From: CAZIKB01 sp964539665
GTDB taxonomy: Bacteria > Zhuqueibacterota > Zhuqueibacteria > Oceanimicrobiales > Oceanimicrobiaceae
Direction: 5' to 3'
Assembly (NCBI GenBank): GCA_964539665.1
Contig: CAZIKB010000035.1
Location: 1 to 50,642 of the forward strand
Length of the DNA stretch: 50,642 nucleotides
The notes beneath the pieces were generated by a model. That model did not search any database and had not been told where the DNA came from. It saw nothing but the letters and a program-made list of their open reading frames with translations. This document shows positions 9,281 to 16,952 of this stretch, piece by piece. The translations under genes were made by a program, and so were the position numbers. Every line of letters starts with the position of its first letter. Position 1 is the stretch's first letter.

Positions 9281-9892
9281 ATGGTTAGTAAACAAATCAA
9301 CTGTCACATAAACCAAAAAGCCGTTCTTACCGCGATTATAGTCATTGTGTTATCAACAGCATTTTCAAATACTTTTGCCCAGTCAGATTTCAACAAAGAC
9401 TGTAGTGCCGTCCTGGAAAGAGCAGAAGACGCGTACAGCGATGGACTAATTCAGAAAGCGATTGCCCTTTTAGAAAAATGCCCACCCGAACAGTTTGAAG
9501 ATGAAAATGAAAAATTAAGAGCCTACAAACTAATGGCCCTGGCTTATGTTGCCACTGGCGATACCGTCAGAACAGCTAATTTCAATAAGGCCGACAGCAC
9601 CATAGTCTATTCTTTTAGTAAAGCTGACAGTATGATTTTTCGATTATTAGACATTGATCCAGAATTTGAGCCTGAGGCATCTCAAGAAAAACTTGTTGAA
9701 TTAGTGCACTTCGTCAAACCCAGACGAAATCTACCGGCCGGACCTATACCCAGGTCAGGTAGTAAAACCCAAAAATGGCTCATTTATGGCGGCGGCGCCA
9801 TCGCGGCTGGAGTTGCCACATTCTTATTTACTCAAGGCGGCAAGGAATCAAAAAAGTTGCGGCTTCCGCCAGGTCATCCTGGAAGTAACTGA
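9281..9892 (+). CDS. Exported TPR-like protein with C-terminal membrane anchor
   Basis: A 203-residue protein with an N-terminal signal segment (AIIVIVLSTAFSNTFAQ, cleavage likely after AQ), a helical TPR-like region (about 38-150; AYKLMALAYVATGD) ending in LLDIDPEFEP, and a Gly/Ala-rich transmembrane helix (YGGGAIAAGVATFLFT, about 169-184) with a short basic tail. It begins 27 bases after the nSTAND1-WD40 gene, clearly in the same operon. A role as a periplasmic adaptor between the membrane sensor and the surface protein encoded next is inference. I know similar small exported proteins in this bacterial group but no defined function. Confidence 0.65.
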   Translation: MVSKQINCHINQKAVLTAIIVIVLSTAFSNTFAQSDFNKDCSAVLERAEDAYSDGLIQKAIALLEKCPPEQFEDENEKLRAYKLMALAYVATGDTVRTANFNKADSTIVYSFSKADSMIFRLLDIDPEFEPEASQEKLVELVHFVKPRRNLPAGPIPRSGSKTQKWLIYGGGAIAAGVATFLFTQGGKESKKLRLPPGHPGSN

Positions 9893-9940
9893 TATTATGA
9901 TGCTTTTATTACTTAAAATATGCAATATAAGTAAGTTCAG

Positions 9941-12871
9941 ATGACGAAATACTTGATTTTAATTTCCAATTTCCTGATTATTCCATCTGTGGTTCTGGCA
10001 CAGCCAAAATTGAAATTAGAAACTCAAACCTTAAATTTTGGCAAAGATAAGAGTTCATTGGAATTTACCATTAGCAACGCCGGCGATACTACACTAAGCT
10101 GGTCAGCCTCTGAGGAGGTTTCCTGGATATCATCCATAAATCCCAAAGGCAGCAATATAGACTCTGCTAAGTCAGAAAAAGTCGTAGTTAAAATAGACAG
10201 GACAGAGCTCGAGTGTGGTGTAAATACAGATTCGATTAAAATCAATTCTAATGGTGGTAACGCCACAATAACAGTGACAGCCCAAAAAGTTAATAGACCA
10301 CCTTATGTTAAAAATGGTATTGACTCCCAGGAATTAATTATCAAAAGTGATGATAGCGTTTTTAGAGATTTTCGGAAAGATTTAAATATGGTGTTTTCGG
10401 ATCCTGACAATGGGGATCAATTGAGCTTTACGGCGACAAGCGGTAATTCAAATGTTGCGGAAGCGGTGGCTGGTGGCAACAACTTGAAAGTAACACCGAA
10501 AAAAGCGGGCACAACCAAAATAACTTTGACCGCCACAGATGTTTGTAAAGCGGAGACCACACTCGTTTTCGACGTTTCTGTAACAGCAAACCAACCTCCG
10601 GTACGACTTGGCATTCCAGATACAACTTTAACGGTGGGGCCGGGTTCCTACAATGTGCATCTGGATAATGTCTTCAGTGACAACACGATATTTACTGATA
10701 ATGACCGGCTTATTTTCAAAAATCCTGAAAGCTCAGTACCAGAAGTCAAGGTCCGGATAGAAAGCGACCGTTTTCTCAAAGTGACCATTCCTAAATCTGA
10801 CAAACTTGATCCTGCTGTCGGCCTGCCAGAAACATCAACAATCACTGTAACTGCCGATGACGGCTGCGAAACAGCCAAATCAACATTTTCAATTATCATA
10901 AACGACCCACCGTATGTGGCTAATCCATTACCAGATCTGACCATAAAGCTTGGTAAAGACCGCAACTTTAAAGTCATGATAGACTTAAAAAAAGCACCAC
11001 TGGTATTTCAGGATCCGGATCCACCTTTATTAGACATTATTGTAAAGTATGAAGCAGCAGCTTCGGATACAGTCGTGTCTATAAATAAGATCGAGGCCGG
11101 CAGCAGTATTCTCACATTTACAACCAAAGATACCGGAACAGCACAAATTACTGTAAGAGCTTACGATAAAAGAGGGGGTGTAATATCCGATACTTTTCTG
11201 GTAAAAATCATTGCAAACGAGCCTTCGATTTTTGGGCAAATTTCAGTAAATCCGAATATTCCTGATGTTAAAATAGATTCAATTGCTGTCAAAATTGTTG
11301 ATGCAGACAGTGTAAAAGAAGCCAGACTTTTTGTTCGAAAGGGCGGAGATTTGACCTTTGACGCCTTACCGGCTCCCATGACCATTCATAATAAAAATGG
11401 TCAGAGAGATACGGTAACTGCGAACGGTACGATTCCCGACATGTACATAACCGACCGCGGGGTAGAATTCTATATCCAGGTCACAGATGATGATGATTTT
11501 ATTACAAATTCAGAGGTTAATTCGATTAGCGTTTATGTAATAGACGGCGTGACGAAAACGAATGCCCAGCCAGAAGAAAGTTACCGGCTTATTTCAATGC
11601 CTTTGGATTTAGACAACTCATCACCTGAATCTGTTTTAGTGGATGACCTGGGCGAATACAACGACGGCAAAAACTGGCGCTTTTTTGAACCCCTGCCTGA
11701 CGTGAACAGCCGTCCTGAGGACTACCCGGAGTTTCCAAAAACGTCTGAGATGAAACCTGGAAAAGCTTTTTGGCTCATTGTTAAGGATAACAATAAAATA
11801 ATTGATACCAACGCGGGAACGACCATTCCAACTGACACACCTTTCCCGATAGAACTACAAACTGGCTGGAATTATATTGGCAATCCCTTCAATTTTCCAA
11901 CTTTTGCTCCTGATACTTCGAGTAACGGCAATACGCTGCGCATCTATTTTTTCAGTGAAGCATGGAGTGATCCGCTAAAACCGAGTGAAATAGCCTTACA
12001 GCCTTTTGAAGGCTACATAATATACAGCAACATAAATGATTCCATGTTAATTAATCCCCATAGACCAACCAACGCGACCAACCTTTCGAAAAATCAGGCG
12101 CTAAACGAATTTAACAATCGCCTGTGGCATATTCGGATTCTGGCACAATGCCAGGAGGTCTGGGATAGCAACAATATAGCGAGTGTAACCGCGAACTCGC
12201 GAACTGATTGGGATTTCCTGGATAGCCCTGAGCCGCCGATGATTGGTGAATATGTTTCTGTTTACTTCCCACACCCCGAGTGGCAGAAGTCGGTCAGTAA
12301 GTTTACAACCGATTTCAGGCCCCCGTCTGCAGATGGGCACATTTGGGAGTTTGAGGTTCAGACTAACCGCCGCGATGAAGTACAACTGACTTTCGAGGGA
12401 TTGGCAAGCGTTCCGCTGGAATTTGACATCTGGCTGGTAGACGATGCCGTACAGATTTCAAGAAACCTTCGCGACCACAACCAGTACGCGATTGCCGGCG
12501 GGGGTACTGAGAATCCAACACTGCTTAAAATCGTTGTGGGCAAAAGTGACTTTGTTAAGGAAATATTAAATAAAACTTTAGCGATCCCAACCACTTTCGA
12601 GCTTGCCCAGAATTTCCCGAATCCGTTCAATCCTTCCACGACCATCCGCTACGGCCTGCCGCAAAATGAACGAGTGACTATCAAAATTTACAACATATTG
12701 GGTGAAGAGGTTGCCACATTAGTAGATGATAAGCTCTTAGAAGCCGGACATCACGTTGCCATCTGGGATGGCCGCGACAATGAGAAACAGCAGGTGGCCA
12801 GCGGCATTTATATTTATCAGATTCGGTCAAAAGATTTTTCTCTGATTCGAAAAATGGTTTTGGTAAAATAG
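9941..12871 (+). CDS. Large surface protein: BACON and cadherin-like domains, type IX sorting domain
   Basis: A 976-residue exported protein: signal peptide (LILISNFLIIPSVVLAQ), a BACON-like domain (about 21-118, TLSWSASEEVSWIS), three Ig/cadherin-like repeats (about 119-425, with FSDPDNGDQLSF and TKITLTATD signatures), a beta-rich region with GWNYIGNPF (about 640), and a C-terminal Por/type IX sorting domain (about 885-976; NFPNPFNPSTTI then IYIYQIRSKDF). Such proteins cross the outer membrane by the type IX system. It starts 48 bases after the anchored protein and is the last gene of the SIR2/nSTAND operon. The BACON and cadherin-like domains suggest adhesion or carbohydrate binding. Confidence 0.8.
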   Translation: MTKYLILISNFLIIPSVVLAQPKLKLETQTLNFGKDKSSLEFTISNAGDTTLSWSASEEVSWISSINPKGSNIDSAKSEKVVVKIDRTELECGVNTDSIKINSNGGNATITVTAQKVNRPPYVKNGIDSQELIIKSDDSVFRDFRKDLNMVFSDPDNGDQLSFTATSGNSNVAEAVAGGNNLKVTPKKAGTTKITLTATDVCKAETTLVFDVSVTANQPPVRLGIPDTTLTVGPGSYNVHLDNVFSDNTIFTDNDRLIFKNPESSVPEVKVRIESDRFLKVTIPKSDKLDPAVGLPETSTITVTADDGCETAKSTFSIIINDPPYVANPLPDLTIKLGKDRNFKVMIDLKKAPLVFQDPDPPLLDIIVKYEAAASDTVVSINKIEAGSSILTFTTKDTGTAQITVRAYDKRGGVISDTFLVKIIANEPSIFGQISVNPNIPDVKIDSIAVKIVDADSVKEARLFVRKGGDLTFDALPAPMTIHNKNGQRDTVTANGTIPDMYITDRGVEFYIQVTDDDDFITNSEVNSISVYVIDGVTKTNAQPEESYRLISMPLDLDNSSPESVLVDDLGEYNDGKNWRFFEPLPDVNSRPEDYPEFPKTSEMKPGKAFWLIVKDNNKIIDTNAGTTIPTDTPFPIELQTGWNYIGNPFNFPTFAPDTSSNGNTLRIYFFSEAWSDPLKPSEIALQPFEGYIIYSNINDSMLINPHRPTNATNLSKNQALNEFNNRLWHIRILAQCQEVWDSNNIASVTANSRTDWDFLDSPEPPMIGEYVSVYFPHPEWQKSVSKFTTDFRPPSADGHIWEFEVQTNRRDEVQLTFEGLASVPLEFDIWLVDDAVQISRNLRDHNQYAIAGGGTENPTLLKIVVGKSDFVKEILNKTLAIPTTFELAQNFPNPFNPSTTIRYGLPQNERVTIKIYNILGEEVATLVDDKLLEAGHHVAIWDGRDNEKQQVASGIYIYQIRSKDFSLIRKMVLVK

Positions 12872-13033
12872 TGCCACACGGATGCCCAATTTCATTTGGG
12901 AGTTACCTCGATGAATCGGGGCTTCCATTTGTTAATCAACATGTTAAATTAGCAGCATTGGCATTAAAGCAGAATCAAACCACGATACTCCTCCGAATCC
13001 TCTCAGTAATTGACATATTGCACCAAACCTAAT
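12872..13033. other. Non-coding junction between SIR2 operon and integron region
   Basis: No gene is visible. Two small adjacent hairpins follow the surface-protein stop codon (12885-12900, arms CCCAA/TTGGG, and 12906-12921, arms CCTCGAT/ATCGGGG). Neither has a T-tract. No attC-like structure is present, so the SIR2 operon is not itself a cassette. Confidence 0.4.
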
Positions 13034-13075
13034 TTTTTTCTTGATTTCATAAAAGTTATTATTTATCTTTAACAA
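13034..13075 (+). promoter_or_regulatory. Sigma70-like promoter upstream of the integrase remnant
   Basis: TTGATT at 13041-13046, a 17-base spacer and TATCTT at 13064-13069. The block is 38/42 identical to the SIR2-operon promoter block at 5334-5375. It could transcribe the integrase stub and read into the cassette array. Confidence 0.5.
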
Positions 13076-13255
13076 TTGTTATCGTCCTGTTACAGGGTCT
13101 TATCTGCGAATCTACCATTTACCAATCTCCAGCGCCTGGACGCAAGGAAGGGGGATAACATGACAAGACCAACGCTGACCTTATTAGAAAGGGATAGCGT
13201 TTCCATCGAAGCCGCGAAAGTCAAGAAGTGTGATCAAAGAGGACAGGAGTTGAGG

Positions 13256-13393
13256 ATGAGTTATTTAAGCCCAAAACCTGACAACACAAACAAACCGAAG
13301 CTAATTACGCGAGTACGAGAGGCAATTCGCACCAGGCACTACAGTCTGCGCACTAAGGAAGCCTATGTGCAATGGATTCAGGGAGTGAAATAA
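13256..13393 (+). pseudogene. Truncated integron-type tyrosine recombinase (N-terminal fragment)
   Basis: The ATG at 13256 has AGGACAGGAG just upstream and opens a 45-residue product. Its core, KLITRVREAIRTRHYSLRTK followed by EAYVQWIQ, is the SAM-like N-terminal DNA-binding motif of integron integrases and related tyrosine recombinases. Family members are about 320 residues long. Here the frame ends after WIQGVK, and no core-binding or catalytic domain (RHRY residues) follows in any frame before the first cassette. The gene therefore lost its 3' part and cannot recombine. It points in the same direction as the cassettes, unlike class 1 integrons. The frame extends upstream to 13076, but that part shows no family similarity. 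Confidence 0.75.
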
Positions 13394-13520
13394 AACCAAA
13401 TACCATGATTAATAATAAATCCATTATGTTCTTTTTGCCTGGGAAATCGGAGTTTCCTATATTTACACGTACTGAACAAAGGCGGTATGGGTGTTCGCAG
13501 TCCGGCTGACATGTTGCAAT

Positions 13521-13572
13521 CTTAAGTTGTCTTCGGGTTTATTTGCGCGTGATAAACCCGAAGACGTTAGGC
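13521..13572 (+). other. attC-like recombination site 1
   Basis: A perfect 14-base inverted repeat (13529-13542 and 13552-13565) is followed by GTTAGGC (13566-13572), an exact R' box (GTTRRRY). The opposite box is degenerate (CTTAAG at 13521-13526). It lies between the integrase stub and the first cassette gene. Confidence 0.7.
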
Positions 13573-13620
13573 GTAATAATCAATAGTTATACCTATGAAA
13601 ATTTAGGGATTGAGTAAAAA

Positions 13621-14814
13621 ATGAGTAAGGTATTTGTCATAGGTGCTGGATTCTCAAAGGCACTAGCAGAAGCACCTCTTGCCACTGAGCTCTTTGAGAT
13701 AATCTATCGAAACGCTCAAGGTCGAAATGACAACGACAGGCCTCAACGAGATCTTGATAGAAGAGACTTCAACACTGTAGTCAATTATCTCCAACAAGAA
13801 GCCAAACCAGTGCTTGATTATGTCCAGCGGGATGGCACTAAAGTAAAGACCTGCGAAGGAATTCCTAATCTTTTTCCAATAAACATTGAATATCTCTGTA
13901 CAATTCTTGACTTGAACATCGAGCGCCCCTTCATACCACAGGGAATTGGAGCTGATCTTAAAGGTTGTCCTATTCCATACATGCACGGTCTTATGGTTGA
14001 TAATCTAAGTGGCGCAAGACAGTTTATACAACACCAAATCGTAGAGCTTCTGTTACCAGAACAACTTTCACCAAAGACTGACCTTCTTGACAAATTGATT
14101 TCGTTGATCGAACCGCATGATACTATTGTCACATTCAACTACGATATCCTGATTGAGCAAGTCTTGTGGCGGCATGGAATCTGCAACCCTATTGACGGAT
14201 ATAGAATTGGTAAGATGCATCGGCGTGAAGAAATACACAGCAGTCTCAACGAGAGCAAAGTCGCAGTACTTAAGTTGCACGGTTCAGTCAACTGGACTAC
14301 CCCGAATTGGTCTGGGGATGAAATAGAAATATTCACGACACATCCGCTCACAAATGAGCCTTTATTCGATGCCCTAAACGTAGTATCAAAAAGACCTATT
14401 CCGAAATGGAAATATAGCTTCAAATCCCATGTTGTACTTCCAACTTTTCTTAAGACAGCAAGGCATAAATGGGAGTTACATATGATTAGACTTGCTTCAC
14501 AAGCTCTTTCAAAAGCTGAAGAGATTTTCATTCTCGGTTACAGTTTTCCTGAAGCAGACGCCATGGCGAATTTCATTTTTGCTCAAGTTCGATCCGATGC
14601 TCAAATTCGCATCGTAGATTTAGGAGAGCCAAGGGAGCTTGCCAATAGGTTTATTGACAGGTTCGGGGTAATAAGCAGCAATATCATTTACGAGCAGAGT
14701 CATATTGAAGAATGGATAACCAATGATTTCAAATACACCGCCTTTGAGAAGGAGCTAGCTAGGTTTAGAGAGATGGAAGAATTATTTGGTCACATGGAAA
14801 AACCGAAATGGTAA
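13621..14814 (+). CDS. SIR2-like domain protein, integron cassette gene
   Basis: A 397-residue protein with a SIR2-like fold unrelated in detail to the one at 5.5 kb: FVIGAGFSKAL (5-15) as nucleotide loop, TFNYD (171-175) with the catalytic-type Asn, LKLHGSVNW (217-225) with the His, and FILGYSFPEADA near residue 305. It has no zinc cysteines, signal peptide or membrane segment. SIR2-like proteins of this kind are common NAD-depleting effectors in phage defence and sometimes act alone. It sits between two attC-like sites, so it is the cargo of one gene cassette. Expression probably depends on a promoter upstream in the array. Confidence 0.85.
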   Translation: MSKVFVIGAGFSKALAEAPLATELFEIIYRNAQGRNDNDRPQRDLDRRDFNTVVNYLQQEAKPVLDYVQRDGTKVKTCEGIPNLFPINIEYLCTILDLNIERPFIPQGIGADLKGCPIPYMHGLMVDNLSGARQFIQHQIVELLLPEQLSPKTDLLDKLISLIEPHDTIVTFNYDILIEQVLWRHGICNPIDGYRIGKMHRREEIHSSLNESKVAVLKLHGSVNWTTPNWSGDEIEIFTTHPLTNEPLFDALNVVSKRPIPKWKYSFKSHVVLPTFLKTARHKWELHMIRLASQALSKAEEIFILGYSFPEADAMANFIFAQVRSDAQIRIVDLGEPRELANRFIDRFGVISSNIIYEQSHIEEWITNDFKYTAFEKELARFREMEELFGHMEKPKW

Positions 14815-14826
14815 TTCTCATTCAAT

Positions 14827-14956
14827 GTATAACTTCGGCTGCACTGGATGCTGCCGCGCTAGCGTGTTTCCGGATTTAGTGCACACAACAAGGTCTCATG
14901 AGTATTTTGAAGTCCAGTAGCTTCGAATGGCAGCACCAGTGAGCCTTTTGTTAGGC
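14827..14956 (+). other. attC-like recombination site 2
   Basis: The clearest attC of the window, 130 bases long. The left box GTATAAC (14827-14833) and R' GTTAGGC (14950-14956) flank imperfect arms at 14836-14855 (CGGCTGCACTGGATGCTGCC) and 14929-14945 (GGCAGCACCAGTGAGCC). The arms pair with two unpaired bases on the left, the extrahelical-base pattern that fixes strand choice by integrases. Confidence 0.85.
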
Positions 14957-14993
14957 CAGCACATTTCTAACCCAGAAGTAAGGAAGAACTTAG

Positions 14994-15518
14994 ATGAAAA
15001 AATCGGAAAGAAAGACAGAGATTCGAAAAAGAGCTTATGAATACGCTAAGAGCGGCGGGTATAAAGGTTGGCTGTCTATAGAACACAGGATTGCTTACGA
15101 AGATGAGTTTCACGAGGCAAGAACTGAGCTTGATAATCTGCATATTCGACAAGAACTCGATCGATTGTGTGCAATAGCCACTTCGCCAGAAGAATCATCA
15201 CGGAGACGGGATTTTAAGCAATGGATTGCTCGAGTTATTAAGGTAGTAGGGCCACAATTTAGAGAAAGGATGCTTGAACTGTACACTATTCCTGACAGAG
15301 ATTTTCTTTGTGTTGACGGTCCTAATTATTTAATTGAGATAAGGCGTATTTTTAACTCTAAGAAACTTGAATATGCCAAGTCGATTCGTGATCGTTACAG
15401 CTTCGGATTTGAGAAAACACCATTAAAAAAAGACTTCGATGAAATGACTATGGAAAATGTTGCTGATTTGATACTAAAGCTCAAGCATGGCGTCGAATCT
15501 ATGTCTGCACATATGTAA
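14994..15518 (+). CDS. Hypothetical protein, integron cassette gene
   Basis: A 174-residue soluble, charged, mostly helical protein starting MKKSERKTEIRKRAYEYA, with AAGGAAG seven bases before the ATG. Features are an N-terminal block with SGGYKGWLSIEHRIAYEDEF (about 20-39) and a C-terminal helical pair. It has no signal peptide, membrane segment or catalytic motif that I recognise. It follows attC-like site 2 directly and is the only gene of its cassette. Orphan proteins of this sort are usual in cassette arrays. Function unknown. Confidence 0.7.
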   Translation: MKKSERKTEIRKRAYEYAKSGGYKGWLSIEHRIAYEDEFHEARTELDNLHIRQELDRLCAIATSPEESSRRRDFKQWIARVIKVVGPQFRERMLELYTIPDRDFLCVDGPNYLIEIRRIFNSKKLEYAKSIRDRYSFGFEKTPLKKDFDEMTMENVADLILKLKHGVESMSAHM

Positions 15519-15591
15519 CAGTCATAGGATGTGCACAAGCGCAGGCATTCACCGGACAGTGACTGCTGTCCTTAAGCCGAAGAAATTATCC
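15519..15591 (+). other. Degenerate attC-like site 3
   Basis: The right end (CCGAAGA followed by ATTATCCGTAATAAT, to about 15599) aligns with the right end of site 1 (CCGAAGA then CGTTAGGCGTAATAAT) except at about five positions, so it looks like a decayed R' box. A short hairpin (GGACAG/CTGTCC) lies at 15554-15571. The left half no longer matches. Confidence 0.4.
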
Positions 15592-15623
15592 GTAATAATA
15601 ACGCATCTTGGTTCTGCATTATT

Positions 15624-15896
15624 ATGAGTTTATTTGGTTTCTGGTTTAAGATTTGGGGCCCTTTTGGGGCGATTCTCATTTGGCATTATGTTTGGTCTCG
15701 TGACTGGAGAACAAATGACAAATTACTTGAGCCAAAGAATAAAGAGATTTTGATATGGATGTTGTTTGGTTTTATTGCAGGCCCCGTAGCAATACTATTT
15801 TGCAAGTGGCGTGAACATATCCAAATTAAGTCACCCCATTTCAAAAGTGCCGAGGAAATTAGACAAGAGTACCAAAGACACACTAAATTGGTTTAG
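15624..15896 (+). CDS. Two-segment membrane protein; N-terminal part of split ankyrin protein
   Basis: A 90-residue frame with two hydrophobic segments (about 5-23 and 42-60) and a charged tail ending QRHTKLV. It stops at TAG (15894-15896), and the ankyrin frame downstream is in exactly the same reading frame: after the TAG it reads AVYLGDLIKVENLLELG, a normal first ankyrin helix pair. The simplest reading is one membrane-anchored ankyrin protein of about 368 residues whose codon 91 (probably GAG or AAG) became TAG. Alternatively it is a separate small membrane protein. A short hairpin (about 15594-15621) overlaps the ribosome-binding region. Confidence 0.6.
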   Translation: MSLFGFWFKIWGPFGAILIWHYVWSRDWRTNDKLLEPKNKEILIWMLFGFIAGPVAILFCKWREHIQIKSPHFKSAEEIRQEYQRHTKLV

Positions 15897-15923
15897 GCGG
15901 TATATCTTGGTGATTTAATAAAA

Positions 15924-16730
15924 GTGGAAAACCTACTGGAATTAGGATTTGAGGCTGATGCCAAAGGCAATCACGGTTGGACAGCTTTAATGCATGCAGC
16001 CGGTGAAGGACACTATGACATCGTTCGCACTCTGATTGAGCACGGTGCCGATGTCAATGCAAAAGAAGATATACGCCCATCTTACCGTTGCAAAATTGGT
16101 GGAACAACAGCCTTAATGCAGGCTTCTCGCGGTGGCCACACAAAAATCATAGAAGAATTGCTGGAGAAAGGTGCTGAAGTTAATGTAAGGGATGGTCATG
16201 GTCATACCGCCCTAATAGAGGCGGCCCGAGGTGGACATTCATCGGTCATCAAGTCTCTCGTTTTGGCGGGAGCAAAAATAAATACGAAGGAGAAAACGCT
16301 GCGAGTACCACCGGAGTACCGCCCGGTGGTCACGAGCCCGGGAAATGGCAAAACAGCACTGATGTATGCTGCGTTGGACGGGCATGATGAGGCAGTGAAA
16401 ACCTTAATCAAAAGCGGAGCGAACGTAAACCTAAAGGATAAGCAAGGGTTGACTGCGTTATACTATACTCTTTTCTCGTCTGACAAAACGATACGCCACA
16501 TTAAGACGTTAATCAAAAATGGAGCAAATGTTAATTCAAAACCAAGACGTGATGCCTCAATCCTTTATCATGCTATATCTATGGGAAATCCTGAAATCGT
16601 AAGGGCTCTCTTGGAAAAAGGTGCTAACCCAAATACGAAATGGAAAAAATCGACCTCGTTAAAGCAAGCAAAGAAACTTGGTAATAAGGAAATATATATA
16701 CTATTGAGAAATGCTGGAGCCAGAAAGTGA
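15924..16730 (+). CDS. Ankyrin-repeat protein (C-terminal part of split gene)
   Basis: This frame carries about seven ankyrin repeats of 33 residues (GWTALMHAAGEGHYDIVRTL, GTTALMQASRGGHTKIIEEL, HTALIEAARGGHSSVIKSL, KTALMYAALDGHDEAVKTL and so on), each ending GA(D/N)VN-like. As written it would start at GTG 15924 (268 residues), but ankyrin-like sequence begins earlier at AVYLGDL, straight after the TAG at 15894, so it is probably the continuation of the membrane frame upstream. Ankyrin repeats mediate protein binding; the partner is unknown. It belongs to the cassette between attC-like sites 3 and 4. Confidence 0.8.
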   Translation: MENLLELGFEADAKGNHGWTALMHAAGEGHYDIVRTLIEHGADVNAKEDIRPSYRCKIGGTTALMQASRGGHTKIIEELLEKGAEVNVRDGHGHTALIEAARGGHSSVIKSLVLAGAKINTKEKTLRVPPEYRPVVTSPGNGKTALMYAALDGHDEAVKTLIKSGANVNLKDKQGLTALYYTLFSSDKTIRHIKTLIKNGANVNSKPRRDASILYHAISMGNPEIVRALLEKGANPNTKWKKSTSLKQAKKLGNKEIYILLRNAGARK

Positions 16731-16776
16731 CTGCAATATCATTGACGTTCTGTATCTTTATCAAATTTATGGGCAA

Positions 16777-16904
16777 GCATAACATTTTTTTGCAGTCGAT
16801 TGTGGGGCGCTGCGTGAATACAGAGTAAGGAGAACTTTCGAAGTATTTTCTGACTGACAGCTTAGGTGCTTCGGAACCCACAACGACTGAAAAACACCAT
16901 TTGC
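16777..16904 (+). other. Degenerate attC-like site 4
   Basis: Arms at 16793-16806 (CAGTCGATTGTGGG) and 16877-16889 (CCCACAACGACTG) pair perfectly apart from one extrahelical A on the left, as in attC sites. The left box is GCATAAC (16777-16783). The matching R' position reads CATTTGC (16898-16904) instead of GTTRRRY, so the site is probably inactive. Confidence 0.5.
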
Positions 16905-16952
16905 AGCGCGCGTAATCGAAAAAATGGGATTGCCTATTGAAAATGGAGGAGA

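Noticed and set aside
5484..12871. The SIR2/nSTAND operon as an integron cassette
   Set aside because: Far larger than usual cassettes, with its own promoter, and no attC-like structure on either side.
15594..15621. Hairpin before the two-segment membrane gene as an attC site
   Set aside because: A short stem around the ribosome-binding region without attC boxes.
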